The notes beneath the pieces are model-generated. The model was not told the DNA's origin. It ran no database searches and was given only the letters and a program-made list of their open reading frames with translations. 64,000 bases of DNA, from assembly GCA_023399155.1 (NCBI GenBank), contig JAEWQP010000016.1:186001-250000 (forward strand). Reading direction: 5' to 3'. Made by a program: the position numbers and the translations under genes. This stretch comes from Verrucomicrobiota bacterium. GTDB lineage: Bacteria > Verrucomicrobiota > Verrucomicrobiia > Opitutales > Opitutaceae. Below, in pieces: positions 25,392 through 33,674 of this stretch (the first letter of the stretch is position 1; the number at the start of each line of letters is the position of its first letter).

Positions 25392-25666
25392 GGGTGTGTG
25401 TGTCGGATGCCGAAGGGTTGAGGTTTAGGCGCCGATGGCCAGCGGTAAACTCGGACGCCGCGCTCTCCCGAGTCGACGCGATGCCCTCAGCCGTCGCGGT
25501 CGAATGGATCGTCGCCGGACTGGACCGCGCGGGTGCGGACACCTCCTGTCCCCGCGCGGCCGGCCCGGTCGCGAGGCCCCGCGAGTCGACCTCCACCCCC
25601 GTGCGCGCGCCGCCATCCCCGCTCTGCACGCTGCCGGAACATCCCCGCACCCTCGCTGCGCCCGCG

Positions 25667-27553
25667 TCATTTCACGCGAAACGCGCGAAACGAGTGCGGC
25701 GCAATCGTGAAGCCCGCGACCTGCGCTTCCGGCACCGGCGGCTTGTTCCAACGGCGGATCACCGTGCGCTCCGTCGTGGCGATCCCCTCGCCGGTAAGCA
25801 CATCCTCGATACGGCTGCGGTCGAGGGCGAGCGCGACGCCGGCGCGCACGGGCTCGTCGCGGAAGTTGTGCACGACGAAGGTGTCATTGTCGTAGAGGAA
25901 CAGGCTCACCTTGGAAGGTGCCTCGAGCCGAACCGGAAGGTGGGCGGTGATCACTTTTCGGATCGCGTCGAGCGCACCCTGCGGGATGGCGTAAAGATCG
26001 GCGAAGTTTTCCGGGATGGTGAGCACATAGAGCTGGCCGTCGGCGTAGTCGGCATCGTGGAGAAGCGGCCAGCCGTTGTCGCCGTCGATGGCGGAGACGA
26101 GTTCCCAGGAGTCGTTGGTGCGGTAGGCGATCTGCGGGATGAGGATCGCCTTCTCGCCCTCGATGAGATCGCCCCACCCGGCCTGGAAGGTCTTCACCAG
26201 CGCGACGCGCCCGGTGTGCTCGATCTCGGCGATGCGATCAAGGCCGCGATCCTGGAGTGCACGCACCAGCCCTGAAGTCACCACGACCTTCTTCCCGGCG
26301 TGCAGATGCCGCTCGATCTTTCCGACAATCTGAGGGTCGGTCGCGGCCTGGGCGGTGAGCAGCACGATCGCTTCGTCCTCGGGGAAGGTCGTGACCATCT
26401 CGACTGGCACGCCGGCCATGCCGAGAAAGTTCTGAAGGAACGCCTCGTCAGCCGAGTGAAACGGCTTGTAGCTCTTGAGGCCGACCGGCTTGCCCAGCAC
26501 CCCGAGTACACGATCGATGGCCTCAAAGGATACGCCCGCGACACGTGCATAGGTCGTCGGCTGAACCGTCTCGCCCGCCTGGGTCGTCACCGGCTGCATC
26601 ACCGCATCGTAGTCGAAACTCGTGGGCTGGTCCTGCCAGGGCGCGCGGTGGCGCACATCGAGCGGGTAGTGCATCTGGCGGATGTCGAAAAGCGTGATCT
26701 CCGGCGCCGCCTTCGCGAGCAGGGTGAGCCAGAGCTGCTCGGCGAAGCGGTCGTAGTAGCGCGCGCCCCCGGTGTCGACCCAGCCGCCGCCATTGCGCCC
26801 CGGGGCGATGTTGGAGAAATAGCGCATGATGTTGTAGCTGAGGTACGGCTGCAGGTGCTGGGCGCTGCGCACGGCATCACGCGTCTCCGTGCCGGTGTAG
26901 ATGCCGTCGAACATGGCCGGCTCTGTCTCGAGGTTGAAGCCGAGCGCCTGGAAATGGTCATACCAATTCGGATACTTGATGACGACCTTCACGCGCGGGT
27001 TCACCTTCTTCGCCGGGCCGATGACGAGGTCGCGCGCGGCGTCGGTCATGAGTTGGAGGCGAAACTCCGTCCAGCCACGGTCGCCTTTCGCCCGGATGTC
27101 GTGCTCGGACTTGGCGCTGGTGAAGAAGAAGTCGTCGAGGATGAACTCGTCGAAGTGCTTCGCCGTGTGTTCGGCGATCTCCTGCACCTTCCTGCGATGC
27201 TCGGGGTCGCTGTAGGAGAAGGTCTCGAAGCGGTTGCTCTCGTCGATGGTGTAGGTGATCCCCCCGGCGGTCGCGACCCCGCGCGCGGCGAAGAACGCCT
27301 TGGCCGCCTCCAGCGTGCTGCTGTCGACGATCACAAGATCGCGGTGGGTCTCGAGGTAGATCTTGTCGACGTGCACCTGCGTGGAGAGTTCGCGCCAGCG
27401 CGCCTCGAGCCAGGCGGGATCGGCCATCTCACGCACCTCATAGGCGCGGCAATAGACAGCCACCTTGAACTGCTCATAGGCTCGCGCGGGAGCGGCGAAC
27501 GCGGCGGCGGCGAGAGTGATGACGGCGAGAATGCGGGGCAGGAATGGAATCAT
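25667..27553 (-). CDS. Secreted TIM-barrel-like protein of unknown function
   Basis: A 628-residue exported protein; the start at 27553 gives a signal peptide (MIPFLPRILAVITLAAAAFA). I cannot assign a family with confidence. The first half has a barrel-like alternation of strands and helices with conserved-looking acidic patches (VDKIYLETHRD, DEFILDDFFFTSAKSEHD, RVKVVIKYPNWYDHF), as in glycoside hydrolase barrels. The middle (about 400-480; AIVLLTAQAATDPQIVGKIERHL, KKVVVTSGLVRAL) looks like a Rossmann or glutamine-amidotransferase-like fold, as in the second domain of some GH42-type enzymes. A beta-sandwich-like tail ends SFRAFRVK. A carbohydrate-active role is inferred from the fold impression and the location near a sugar-degradation locus. 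It is divergent from the transglutaminase-like gene. Confidence 0.65.
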   Translation of the reverse strand: MIPFLPRILAVITLAAAAFAAPARAYEQFKVAVYCRAYEVREMADPAWLEARWRELSTQVHVDKIYLETHRDLVIVDSSTLEAAKAFFAARGVATAGGITYTIDESNRFETFSYSDPEHRRKVQEIAEHTAKHFDEFILDDFFFTSAKSEHDIRAKGDRGWTEFRLQLMTDAARDLVIGPAKKVNPRVKVVIKYPNWYDHFQALGFNLETEPAMFDGIYTGTETRDAVRSAQHLQPYLSYNIMRYFSNIAPGRNGGGWVDTGGARYYDRFAEQLWLTLLAKAAPEITLFDIRQMHYPLDVRHRAPWQDQPTSFDYDAVMQPVTTQAGETVQPTTYARVAGVSFEAIDRVLGVLGKPVGLKSYKPFHSADEAFLQNFLGMAGVPVEMVTTFPEDEAIVLLTAQAATDPQIVGKIERHLHAGKKVVVTSGLVRALQDRGLDRIAEIEHTGRVALVKTFQAGWGDLIEGEKAILIPQIAYRTNDSWELVSAIDGDNGWPLLHDADYADGQLYVLTIPENFADLYAIPQGALDAIRKVITAHLPVRLEAPSKVSLFLYDNDTFVVHNFRDEPVRAGVALALDRSRIEDVLTGEGIATTERTVIRRWNKPPVPEAQVAGFTIAPHSFRAFRVK

Positions 27554-27757
27554 CGGGGTGAGGATTGGCAGGATGACCCGAAGGTTGAGCACCGGCCAGA
27601 AGGGGTCAGCACGCGAGACACTCTAGCAGTTGAGCAGGATATTCCCCGGCGCATTCACCCCACGCCAGCTAGGGCGCGGGCCTCAATTCCCCCTCAAGTT
27701 GCGCGCGCCCGATCAAGCCCGCCGACCCGGACGCCGATCATTCCCGCGCGCCCTGTG

Positions 27758-28513
27758 ATGAAAGCATTCCTCCGCGACCTGGCTTTTCTCGGACTCTTTG
27801 CCGCCGCGGTGGCGGCGGTGGTACTCGTCGTGGCAATCCATCAGGGACAATTTTCGCTCGAGCCAGGCGAACCCAGCGTCGAAGACCCGTCACGCAGCTT
27901 GGCCGCGATGCCGCCGACGCCAAGGCCCGCGCCGACCCCGGCGGATCCGATCGCCGAGGCGGCCTTCGCCGCGATCGAGCAACTCGCTGATCCCAGCCCG
28001 ACTCAATCGTCGGAGAATGGTCCCGCGCCAGCGTTCGATCCGAGTACGCGCGGCGCCCCGGGCGACGCCCGCGTGCTGTGCCTCCCGGAGATCTCCTGGC
28101 TCCAACAACAGCTCAGCCAGTGGGCCCGTGAGTCAGGCCACCCGGGCCGTCCCGCACCGGCAAGCCTCCGGCCGGCCCACGAGGCCGCCCGACGCGCCTC
28201 AGCGTTCGATTACCAGGTGAGTCCCGAGTGCTGGAACGACCCCGCGACGTTCGAAGCGCGCGGCTGGGGCGATTGTGCGGACAAGAGCCTGTGGCTCGCA
28301 CGCGAGCTGTTGCGCGCCGGCTACCCGATGGTCGGCATCCGCCTCGGCGTGCCGGAGGGCTACCAACCAGGTCAACCCGGCCACGCGTGGGTCGTCCTCT
28401 ACCATCACGGAAGCGAGTGGATCTACGATCCAGCCGGGACGCCACGTCTGGCGAGTCAGGACGCCGGCCCGGCGAAGCGCTTCAGGATCACGGCGACCGT
28501 GTTTCCGCGTTAG
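27758..28513 (+). CDS. Membrane-anchored transglutaminase-like protein
   Basis: A 251-residue protein with an N-terminal membrane anchor (about 7-27), a Pro-rich linker (about 50-100) and a C-terminal transglutaminase-like domain. The probable triad is Cys173 in GWGDCADKSLW, His209 in PGHAWVVLYH and Asp224 in WIYDPAGTP. Family members act as cysteine peptidases or peptide cross-linkers, often in the periplasm. The ATG at 27758 begins the hydrophobic anchor; a much longer in-frame extension upstream is antisense to the neighbouring gene and was rejected. The two genes diverge from a shared 200-bp region at 27554-27757. The substrate is unknown. Confidence 0.75.
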   Translation: MKAFLRDLAFLGLFAAAVAAVVLVVAIHQGQFSLEPGEPSVEDPSRSLAAMPPTPRPAPTPADPIAEAAFAAIEQLADPSPTQSSENGPAPAFDPSTRGAPGDARVLCLPEISWLQQQLSQWARESGHPGRPAPASLRPAHEAARRASAFDYQVSPECWNDPATFEARGWGDCADKSLWLARELLRAGYPMVGIRLGVPEGYQPGQPGHAWVVLYHHGSEWIYDPAGTPRLASQDAGPAKRFRITATVFPR

Positions 28514-28637
28514 CCCGGCCTGCGGGTCTCGACACACCCCCGCTGCTCGCTGCCGTCAGCACAGCTTCTGAATCGACGGCCTGGCTTTTGCGCATCGGCA
28601 TTCCCAAGACGCCGCGATAGCATTCCGGCTTCCCCAC

Positions 28638-28742
28638 ATGCTGCTGTATCTCCCGTTTCTTCTCGTGGCGCTCCTCGCACAACTCCCGCGTGTCGTGGTG
28701 CGTTGGATTCACGCCCACTGGAGCAGGCCGCCGGCCTGTTGA
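28638..28742 (+). CDS. Possible 34-aa membrane peptide
   Basis: A 34-codon frame (starting MLLYLPFLLVALLAQLP) encodes one hydrophobic helix followed by a basic tail with two His residues. No ribosome binding site is obvious, and the ORF was judged only from its hydrophobic composition. It ends 7 bp before the convergent FRG gene. It may be a small membrane protein or chance. Confidence 0.2.
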   Translation: MLLYLPFLLVALLAQLPRVVVRWIHAHWSRPPAC

Positions 28743-28748
28743 TGCTGT

Positions 28749-29567
28749 TCAGCGGTCGAGGCCGTGCGCATAGAGGTCGCGAATCTCGCGACCCAGGCCG
28801 GCGAGCCCGGGGAACAACACGCTCTCGGCCAGGCCCGCGGACATCAACTGGCGGCGCAGGCGCCCCTTGACGGCGGCAGGCACGTCGATGCGGCGGAGGA
28901 ATCCTTCGAGTTCGCCGTAGGAATCGATCGCCCGCGTTTCGCGGCCGTGAACCGTGAACTTGCCCTTCTGGGCGGCGAGCCGCTTGGAGTTGACCGGCGG
29001 ATCGACTGCGACCGGCGCGAGCGGGATCAGGTCGGTGCGCTCATCCCACAGTGCTGGCATGTAGGCGGCGACGAGTCGATGATTGTAGATCGGGATGAAG
29101 TTGCCGATGCCGGCGAGGCGGTCGTTCACCGCCCGTGGATACAAGACCCATACGCTTCCAGACGCGTCGCCTTCGGCCGGCTGCACCGCAAAGTAGAGCG
29201 CCACCAACGCGCTTTCCGTCCAGTCGAGCAGCCGCGTCGGCATGCCATAATGCTGCATGAGAAAGTACCAGTCCCAGTCGGTCGTCGGCGCGGAGGTCGC
29301 CTCGCCGAGGAATGGCTGCGCGCGCAGGAAGAAGTCGTGCCGGTAACGATGCTCGCTCACCTGCCGGTACGGCAGGCGGTAGGTCCCGGGTAAAAGCGGC
29401 CAGGAGGCATCGGCGTGGCCGCGAAACCAGATGTCCGCGACACCACCGCGCTTTTCCGACCATTGCATCCACACCTGGTCCACCAGGGTGAGAAACGCGC
29501 CCAGGCTCTCGACCTGGCCGATCGATGGGTTGGAAGGCGGTTGCGGGGACACGGGAGAGCTCGACAC
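28749..29567 (-). CDS. FRG-domain protein
   Basis: A 272-residue protein with an FRG domain, named for the motif seen here as IWFRGHADASWPLLPGTYR. The rest of the signature follows: DWDWYFLMQHYGMPTRLLDW and ESALVALYFAV. FRG domains occur in bacterial and phage proteins; their biochemical role is not firmly known. There is no signal peptide. The start is uncertain: GTG at 29567 was chosen as a reasonable distance before the domain, since the upstream ATG at 29789 would overlap the start of the divergent iron-sulfur gene. The C-terminus ends LGREIRDLYAHGLDR. Confidence 0.78.
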   Translation of the reverse strand: MSSSPVSPQPPSNPSIGQVESLGAFLTLVDQVWMQWSEKRGGVADIWFRGHADASWPLLPGTYRLPYRQVSEHRYRHDFFLRAQPFLGEATSAPTTDWDWYFLMQHYGMPTRLLDWTESALVALYFAVQPAEGDASGSVWVLYPRAVNDRLAGIGNFIPIYNHRLVAAYMPALWDERTDLIPLAPVAVDPPVNSKRLAAQKGKFTVHGRETRAIDSYGELEGFLRRIDVPAAVKGRLRRQLMSAGLAESVLFPGLAGLGREIRDLYAHGLDR

Positions 29568-29787
29568 ACCCCAAGCATGCGTGGCGGCGCCACGCTTCGC
29601 AATACGAGGATCGCCGTATACGATGCGACGATTCCCGCACTTGCCGCCGCGCCGCGCCGATGGAACCTTCAAGAACTCCAGAAACCCCTGCGGGTCCGCA
29701 CTCGTCTCTGCAGCAACTGCTGCCGCCAGCCCCGCACACCCGTCCCACCCCGCCCTAGACCGTCCCACGTCCACAACACGTTCCTCC

Positions 29788-30291
29788 ATGGCCGAGAAAC
29801 TCTCCTTCACGCTCAACGGCCGTCCCGTCGACCTCCAGGTGGACGGCGATCGCAAACTCCTCTGGGTCCTTCGCACCGACCTCAGCCTCACCGGCACGAA
29901 ATACTCCTGCGGCAAGGGCCTGTGCGGCACGTGCACCGTGCTGATCGACAACGTTCCGCAACGCTCCTGCATGGTTCGCGCCGGCAGCGTGCGCGGCAAG
30001 AAGGTCACGACGATCGAGGGACTCGAGTCGGACGGCCAGCTGCACCCGCTGCAGAAGGCGTTCATCGACCACGATGCGATGCAGTGTGGGTTCTGCACGC
30101 CAGGCATGATCCTGACCGCGCACGGCCTGCTGCGAAGAAACCCGTCGGCCACGCGTGAGCAGATCGTGCAAGGCATGGAACGCAGTCTCTGCCGCTGCGG
30201 CGCTCATCCGCGCATCGTCGATGCGATCGAACAGGCACGCGGCGAACTCGCCGGTCACCCGACGTCCACCACCACGAAGGCCACCAGCTAA
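29788..30291 (+). CDS. 2Fe-2S subunit of a molybdenum hydroxylase
   Basis: A 167-residue small subunit of xanthine-oxidase-family enzymes. The plant-type 2Fe-2S cluster binds through CGKGLCGTC and a following Cys near residue 60; the second cluster binds through CGFCTPGM and CRCG. The protein transfers electrons from the molybdenum subunit. It is followed 14 bp downstream by the large molybdopterin subunit, so they form one operon. The usual FAD subunit is absent, as in isoquinoline 1-oxidoreductase (IorAB) and related two-subunit enzymes that pass electrons to a cytochrome or other acceptor. The C-terminus is Thr-rich (TSTTTKATS). Confidence 0.92.
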   Translation: MAEKLSFTLNGRPVDLQVDGDRKLLWVLRTDLSLTGTKYSCGKGLCGTCTVLIDNVPQRSCMVRAGSVRGKKVTTIEGLESDGQLHPLQKAFIDHDAMQCGFCTPGMILTAHGLLRRNPSATREQIVQGMERSLCRCGAHPRIVDAIEQARGELAGHPTSTTTKATS

Positions 30292-30305
30292 CCGGGACCA
30301 GCACG

Positions 30306-32513
30306 ATGAACGATTACGAACGCCTCTCACTCGAGATCCTGCGCTCCTCGCCCGGCTCCATCGCGCTCGCCGACCGCCCGGCCTCGCCGGAGCGACGCCG
30401 CTTCCTGCAAAAACTCGGCGCCGGCCTGATCATCAGCATCGCGGTGAACCACGCGCTCCTGCGCGCCGCCGATGCCGAGGAGGCCGCGGCCAAGACCCCG
30501 GCCTCGGCTCGCCCCAGCCTGCCCAAGGATTTCAACGCCTTCCTCCACATCGCCGAGGACGGCCGCGTGACCGGCTACACCGGCAAGATCGAGATGGGCC
30601 AGGGGATCATCACCTCGCTCGTCCAGATGCTCGCCGAGGAACTTGAGGTGCCCTACGAGTCGGTCGACATCGTGGCCGGCGACACCGAGCTGTGTCCTTG
30701 GGACGCGGGTACGTGGGGCTCCATGACCACGCGCTTCTTCGGCCCGCCGTTTCGCGCCGCAGCCGCCGAGGCCAAAGCCGTGCTCGTGCTCCTCGCTTCC
30801 GACGCGCTCGGCGCGCCTGCGGATCAACTCGTGGCCTGCGACGGCGCCGTGCACGTGCGCGGGGACGAGTCACGCCGTGTCACCTATGGTGCCCTCACGC
30901 AGGGGCGGCGCATCGAGCGCCACCTCGAGGTGAAGCCGGATCTCAAGGACGTCGCCTCGTTCCGGATCGTCGGTCAGTCGAAGCTGCGCCGCGACTCGCG
31001 CGACAAGGTCACCGGCCGCGCGAAGTACACCGGCGACATCCGCGTGCCGGGTATGCTCTATGCCAAGGTGCTGCGCCCTCCGGTCCATGGAGCGACGCTC
31101 AAGAGCGTGGATACCGCGCGCGCACGCGCGACCGCCGGCGTCCGCGTGATCGAGGAGCGCGATCTCGTGGCCGTGTTGCACGCCACGCCCGACGGCGCCG
31201 AGGAGGCGCTCGGCCTGCTCAAGCCGAAGTGGGAACGGCCCGCCCCGTCGAGCCTTACCGAGGACACGATCCACGATCACCTCGACGCGACGCTCAAGGA
31301 TTCCAAGGTCGTCGATTCGGGCGGCGACCTCGCTTCGGGCCGTTCCGCCGCCGCCCGCGTGATCGAGACGACGTTCCTCGACGGATACGTCGCCCACGCC
31401 TGCATGGAGACACACGCCGCTCTCGCGCAGATCGAGGGCGACAAGGCCACGCTCTGGGTGTCCACGCAGAATCCATTCGGCGCACGCGACCAGGTGGCGC
31501 GCGCCCTGGGCTTTCCAAATGAGAAGGTGCGCGTGATCACGCCCTTCGTCGGTGGCGGCTTCGGCGGCAAGACCAGCAACACCCAGGCGGCCGAGGCCGC
31601 GCGCCTAGCGCGTGCCGCCGGTGTACCCGTCCAGGTGATGCGCTCGCGCGAGGAGGAGTTTTTCCTGGATACGTACCGCCCGGCCGCGCGAATCAAGATC
31701 GCCGGCGGCGTCGACGACCAGGGCCGGATGACCTTCTGGGATTACGAGGTTCTCGCCGCGGGGGAACGCGGCGCGCAGCAGTTCTACAGCGTGCCTCACC
31801 ATCGCACCGTCGCCCGGCCCGGCGGCTGGACCGGTCCGGACGGCTCGCATCCGTTCGCCACCGGCGCGTGGCGCGCGCCCGGGAACAACACCAACACCTT
31901 CGCTCGTGAGTCGCAGGTCGACATCCTCGCCGCAGCCGCTGGCATGGATCCGGTGGAGTTTCGCCTCCGGAACATGACGGATCCGCGGATGCTCCGCACG
32001 CTCAAGGCCGCCGCCGACGCCTGGGGCTGGACTGCCGCGAAGGCGCCCAGCCGCCGTGGCCTCGGCGTGGCCTGCGGCGTCGACGCCGGCACCTACGTGG
32101 CCGCGATAGCCGAGGTCGAGGTCGACCGGCCGACCGGCGGCGTGCAGGTGAAGCGCGTGCTCGTCGCCCAGGACATGGGCGTGGTCGTCAACCCCCAGGG
32201 TGCCCTCATCCAACTCGAGGGCTGCGTGATCATGGGCCTGGGCTATGCGCTGACCGAGGAACTCCACTTCAAGGGTGGTGATATTCTGAATACGAACTTC
32301 AATGGCTACGCCATCCCGCGATTCTCCGCCGCGCCGAAGATCGAGGCCGTGTTCCTCGACCACAACGACCTGCCGCCACAGGGTGGCGGAGAACCGGCGG
32401 TCATCCTCATGGGTGGACTCCTCGCCAACGCGATCCACGACGCCACCGGCGCCCGCCTGCTCCGCCTGCCCATGACCCCCGCCCGCGTGAAGGCCGCGCT
32501 GGCCAAAGCCTGA
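30306..32513 (+). CDS. Molybdopterin-binding large subunit (IorB-like)
   Basis: A 735-residue molybdopterin subunit of the xanthine dehydrogenase family. The segment ERRRFLQKLGAGLIISIAV near residue 33 looks like a twin-arginine signal, pointing to export of the folded complex with its small subunit. Molybdopterin-binding blocks include TGKIEMGQGIITSLVQM and PFVGGGFGGKTSN, and the presumed catalytic Glu sits in GGGEPAVIL near the C-terminus. The substrate (aldehyde, N-heterocycle or other) cannot be told. No XdhC/CoxI-type maturation gene is seen nearby. The 3' end is followed by a pair of 16-bp palindromes (32532-32668). Confidence 0.92.
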   Translation: MNDYERLSLEILRSSPGSIALADRPASPERRRFLQKLGAGLIISIAVNHALLRAADAEEAAAKTPASARPSLPKDFNAFLHIAEDGRVTGYTGKIEMGQGIITSLVQMLAEELEVPYESVDIVAGDTELCPWDAGTWGSMTTRFFGPPFRAAAAEAKAVLVLLASDALGAPADQLVACDGAVHVRGDESRRVTYGALTQGRRIERHLEVKPDLKDVASFRIVGQSKLRRDSRDKVTGRAKYTGDIRVPGMLYAKVLRPPVHGATLKSVDTARARATAGVRVIEERDLVAVLHATPDGAEEALGLLKPKWERPAPSSLTEDTIHDHLDATLKDSKVVDSGGDLASGRSAAARVIETTFLDGYVAHACMETHAALAQIEGDKATLWVSTQNPFGARDQVARALGFPNEKVRVITPFVGGGFGGKTSNTQAAEAARLARAAGVPVQVMRSREEEFFLDTYRPAARIKIAGGVDDQGRMTFWDYEVLAAGERGAQQFYSVPHHRTVARPGGWTGPDGSHPFATGAWRAPGNNTNTFARESQVDILAAAAGMDPVEFRLRNMTDPRMLRTLKAAADAWGWTAAKAPSRRGLGVACGVDAGTYVAAIAEVEVDRPTGGVQVKRVLVAQDMGVVVNPQGALIQLEGCVIMGLGYALTEELHFKGGDILNTNFNGYAIPRFSAAPKIEAVFLDHNDLPPQGGGEPAVILMGGLLANAIHDATGARLLRLPMTPARVKAALAKA

Positions 32514-32531
32514 CCCACCCGCCCACTGCGC

Positions 32532-32668
32532 TGTAACGACCGTTACACGATTGCGGTCGGGCCGGCCGCGCTGCCGCTCCGCGCGGCGCTCGGTGCGCCG
32601 ATTCGGGCGACCCAGCCATCGGGTCAAGCGCCGTTTCCCGCGACCACATCTGTGTAACGGTCGTTACA
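32532..32668. promoter_or_regulatory. Pair of 16-bp palindromes 3' of the PaaX-like gene
   Basis: TGTAACGACCGTTACA at 32532-32547 and its reverse complement TGTAACGGTCGTTACA at 32653-32668 face each other across 105 bp. The same pair occurs on the other side of the PaaX-like gene. They may be operators of that regulator or ends of a small repeat element. No gene lies between them. Confidence 0.6.
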
Positions 32669-32705
32669 CCGTTCGGTCACCATCGCGGCGCAGGAGGCGC
32701 GGGAG

Positions 32706-33485
32706 TCAGCCCAGGCCGAGGAGTTTGCCCAAGCGCGCGCGCCGTGCCTCCAGTGCCCGGCGTCCTCGATAGCCGGACGGGAGCAGCGCCTCAGGCAGCA
32801 GCGGGTCCATCTCCAGCGCCCTCTGCCACGCCTGCCACTCGGCCTTCAGCCAGGCGCCCTGTGCGCGTCCGGACGCCTGGGGCGACGGGAGGTCTCGCAG
32901 CACTGCGGTGTGCTCGCCATAAAGCTGATTGATGCGCGCGAAACTCCACGAGCCCTTCACGATGTCAGCATCGGTTAGACCCACACATGGACGGGCCTCA
33001 AGGAAGGATAGGTTCGCCAGATCGGTGCCGGTCGGGCGCATCCAGGTCTCGAGTACATCGAACGGGTCTGGACTGACCCAAACGCTGTCCTGAAGGTAAC
33101 CGAACCAGGCCCGGCGCAGCTGCCGTTGCAGGCGAATGCGTTTCGAGCGGTGCTTTTCCGGCACATCGAAGAGCACCAGCCGCCAGCGACCGTCCCACGG
33201 GCGGCTCCAACATTGCTCCGGATCGCGGCCGCCCAGCACGGCGAGGCGACCGGCTTGGGTCAGGCGAAGGATCCGCTCGCCGTCATCGTCGCTCGCGGCA
33301 GGTTCCACCAGCCCGGCGTTCTCGAGGCGTTTCAATCGCCGCCGCTTCGCGGCCGGCTCGATCCACCCATCCCACACCGCGTCGAGGAGCCGAAGCGGCA
33401 CCGCTCCGACGAGGTCCGCCATCATCAGGCTCAATGGCAACGAAGGCTCTCGATTCGGCATCACGCCCGCCAGCATGCCTCCCAC
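32706..33485 (-). CDS. PaaX-family transcriptional regulator
   Basis: A 259-residue PaaX-type regulator. It has an N-terminal winged helix (about 15-80), then the characteristic middle block GRWRLVLFDVPEKHRSKRIR and FGYLQDSVWVSP, and a C-terminal block MDPLLPEALLPSGYRGRRA. PaaX represses phenylacetate degradation in proteobacteria and responds to phenylacetyl-CoA; the middle domain has a Cas2-like ferredoxin fold. No paa genes are near, so the ligand and target here are unknown. Two copies of the palindrome TGTAACGACCGTTACA flank each side of the gene; the nearest is 26 bp upstream of this start, where an autoregulatory operator would sit. A shorter start (MPNREPS, 33461) is possible. Confidence 0.85.
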   Translation of the reverse strand: MGGMLAGVMPNREPSLPLSLMMADLVGAVPLRLLDAVWDGWIEPAAKRRRLKRLENAGLVEPAASDDDGERILRLTQAGRLAVLGGRDPEQCWSRPWDGRWRLVLFDVPEKHRSKRIRLQRQLRRAWFGYLQDSVWVSPDPFDVLETWMRPTGTDLANLSFLEARPCVGLTDADIVKGSWSFARINQLYGEHTAVLRDLPSPQASGRAQGAWLKAEWQAWQRALEMDPLLPEALLPSGYRGRRALEARRARLGKLLGLG

Positions 33486-33510
33486 GCCGTCCGCGCCAAG
33501 TACGTTCGGG

Positions 33511-33603
33511 TGTAACGACCGTTACACGCAAGCGTCCACGGCGCGCGGGTGGTCCACGCGATCGGATGCCGCCCATGACCACAAACGTGTAACGGTCGTT
33601 ACA
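33511..33603. promoter_or_regulatory. Pair of 16-bp palindromes between divergent genes
   Basis: TGTAACGACCGTTACA at 33511-33526 and TGTAACGGTCGTTACA at 33588-33603 lie in the divergent region between the PaaX-like gene and the methyltransferase gene. Both copies are followed or preceded by similar short sequence (GACCACA before the second copy here and at 32653). Position favours operators for both genes; presence of a matching pair on the far side of the gene also allows a mobile-element origin. Confidence 0.65.
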
Positions 33604-33674
33604 GCGGAGTGGTCGCGGAGGGCGACAGGGGCGGGCATTGGAAAATGCTTGGCTGCGGGCGCGGTCGGTCCGTC

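Noticed and set aside
26300..27757. An in-frame N-terminal extension of the transglutaminase-like gene
   Set aside because: The extension is antisense to the secreted protein at 25667-27553; the real start at 27758 begins a membrane anchor.
29568..30176. An extension of the FRG gene towards 30176
   Set aside because: It would run antisense through the iron-sulfur subunit gene and has no FRG-related sequence.
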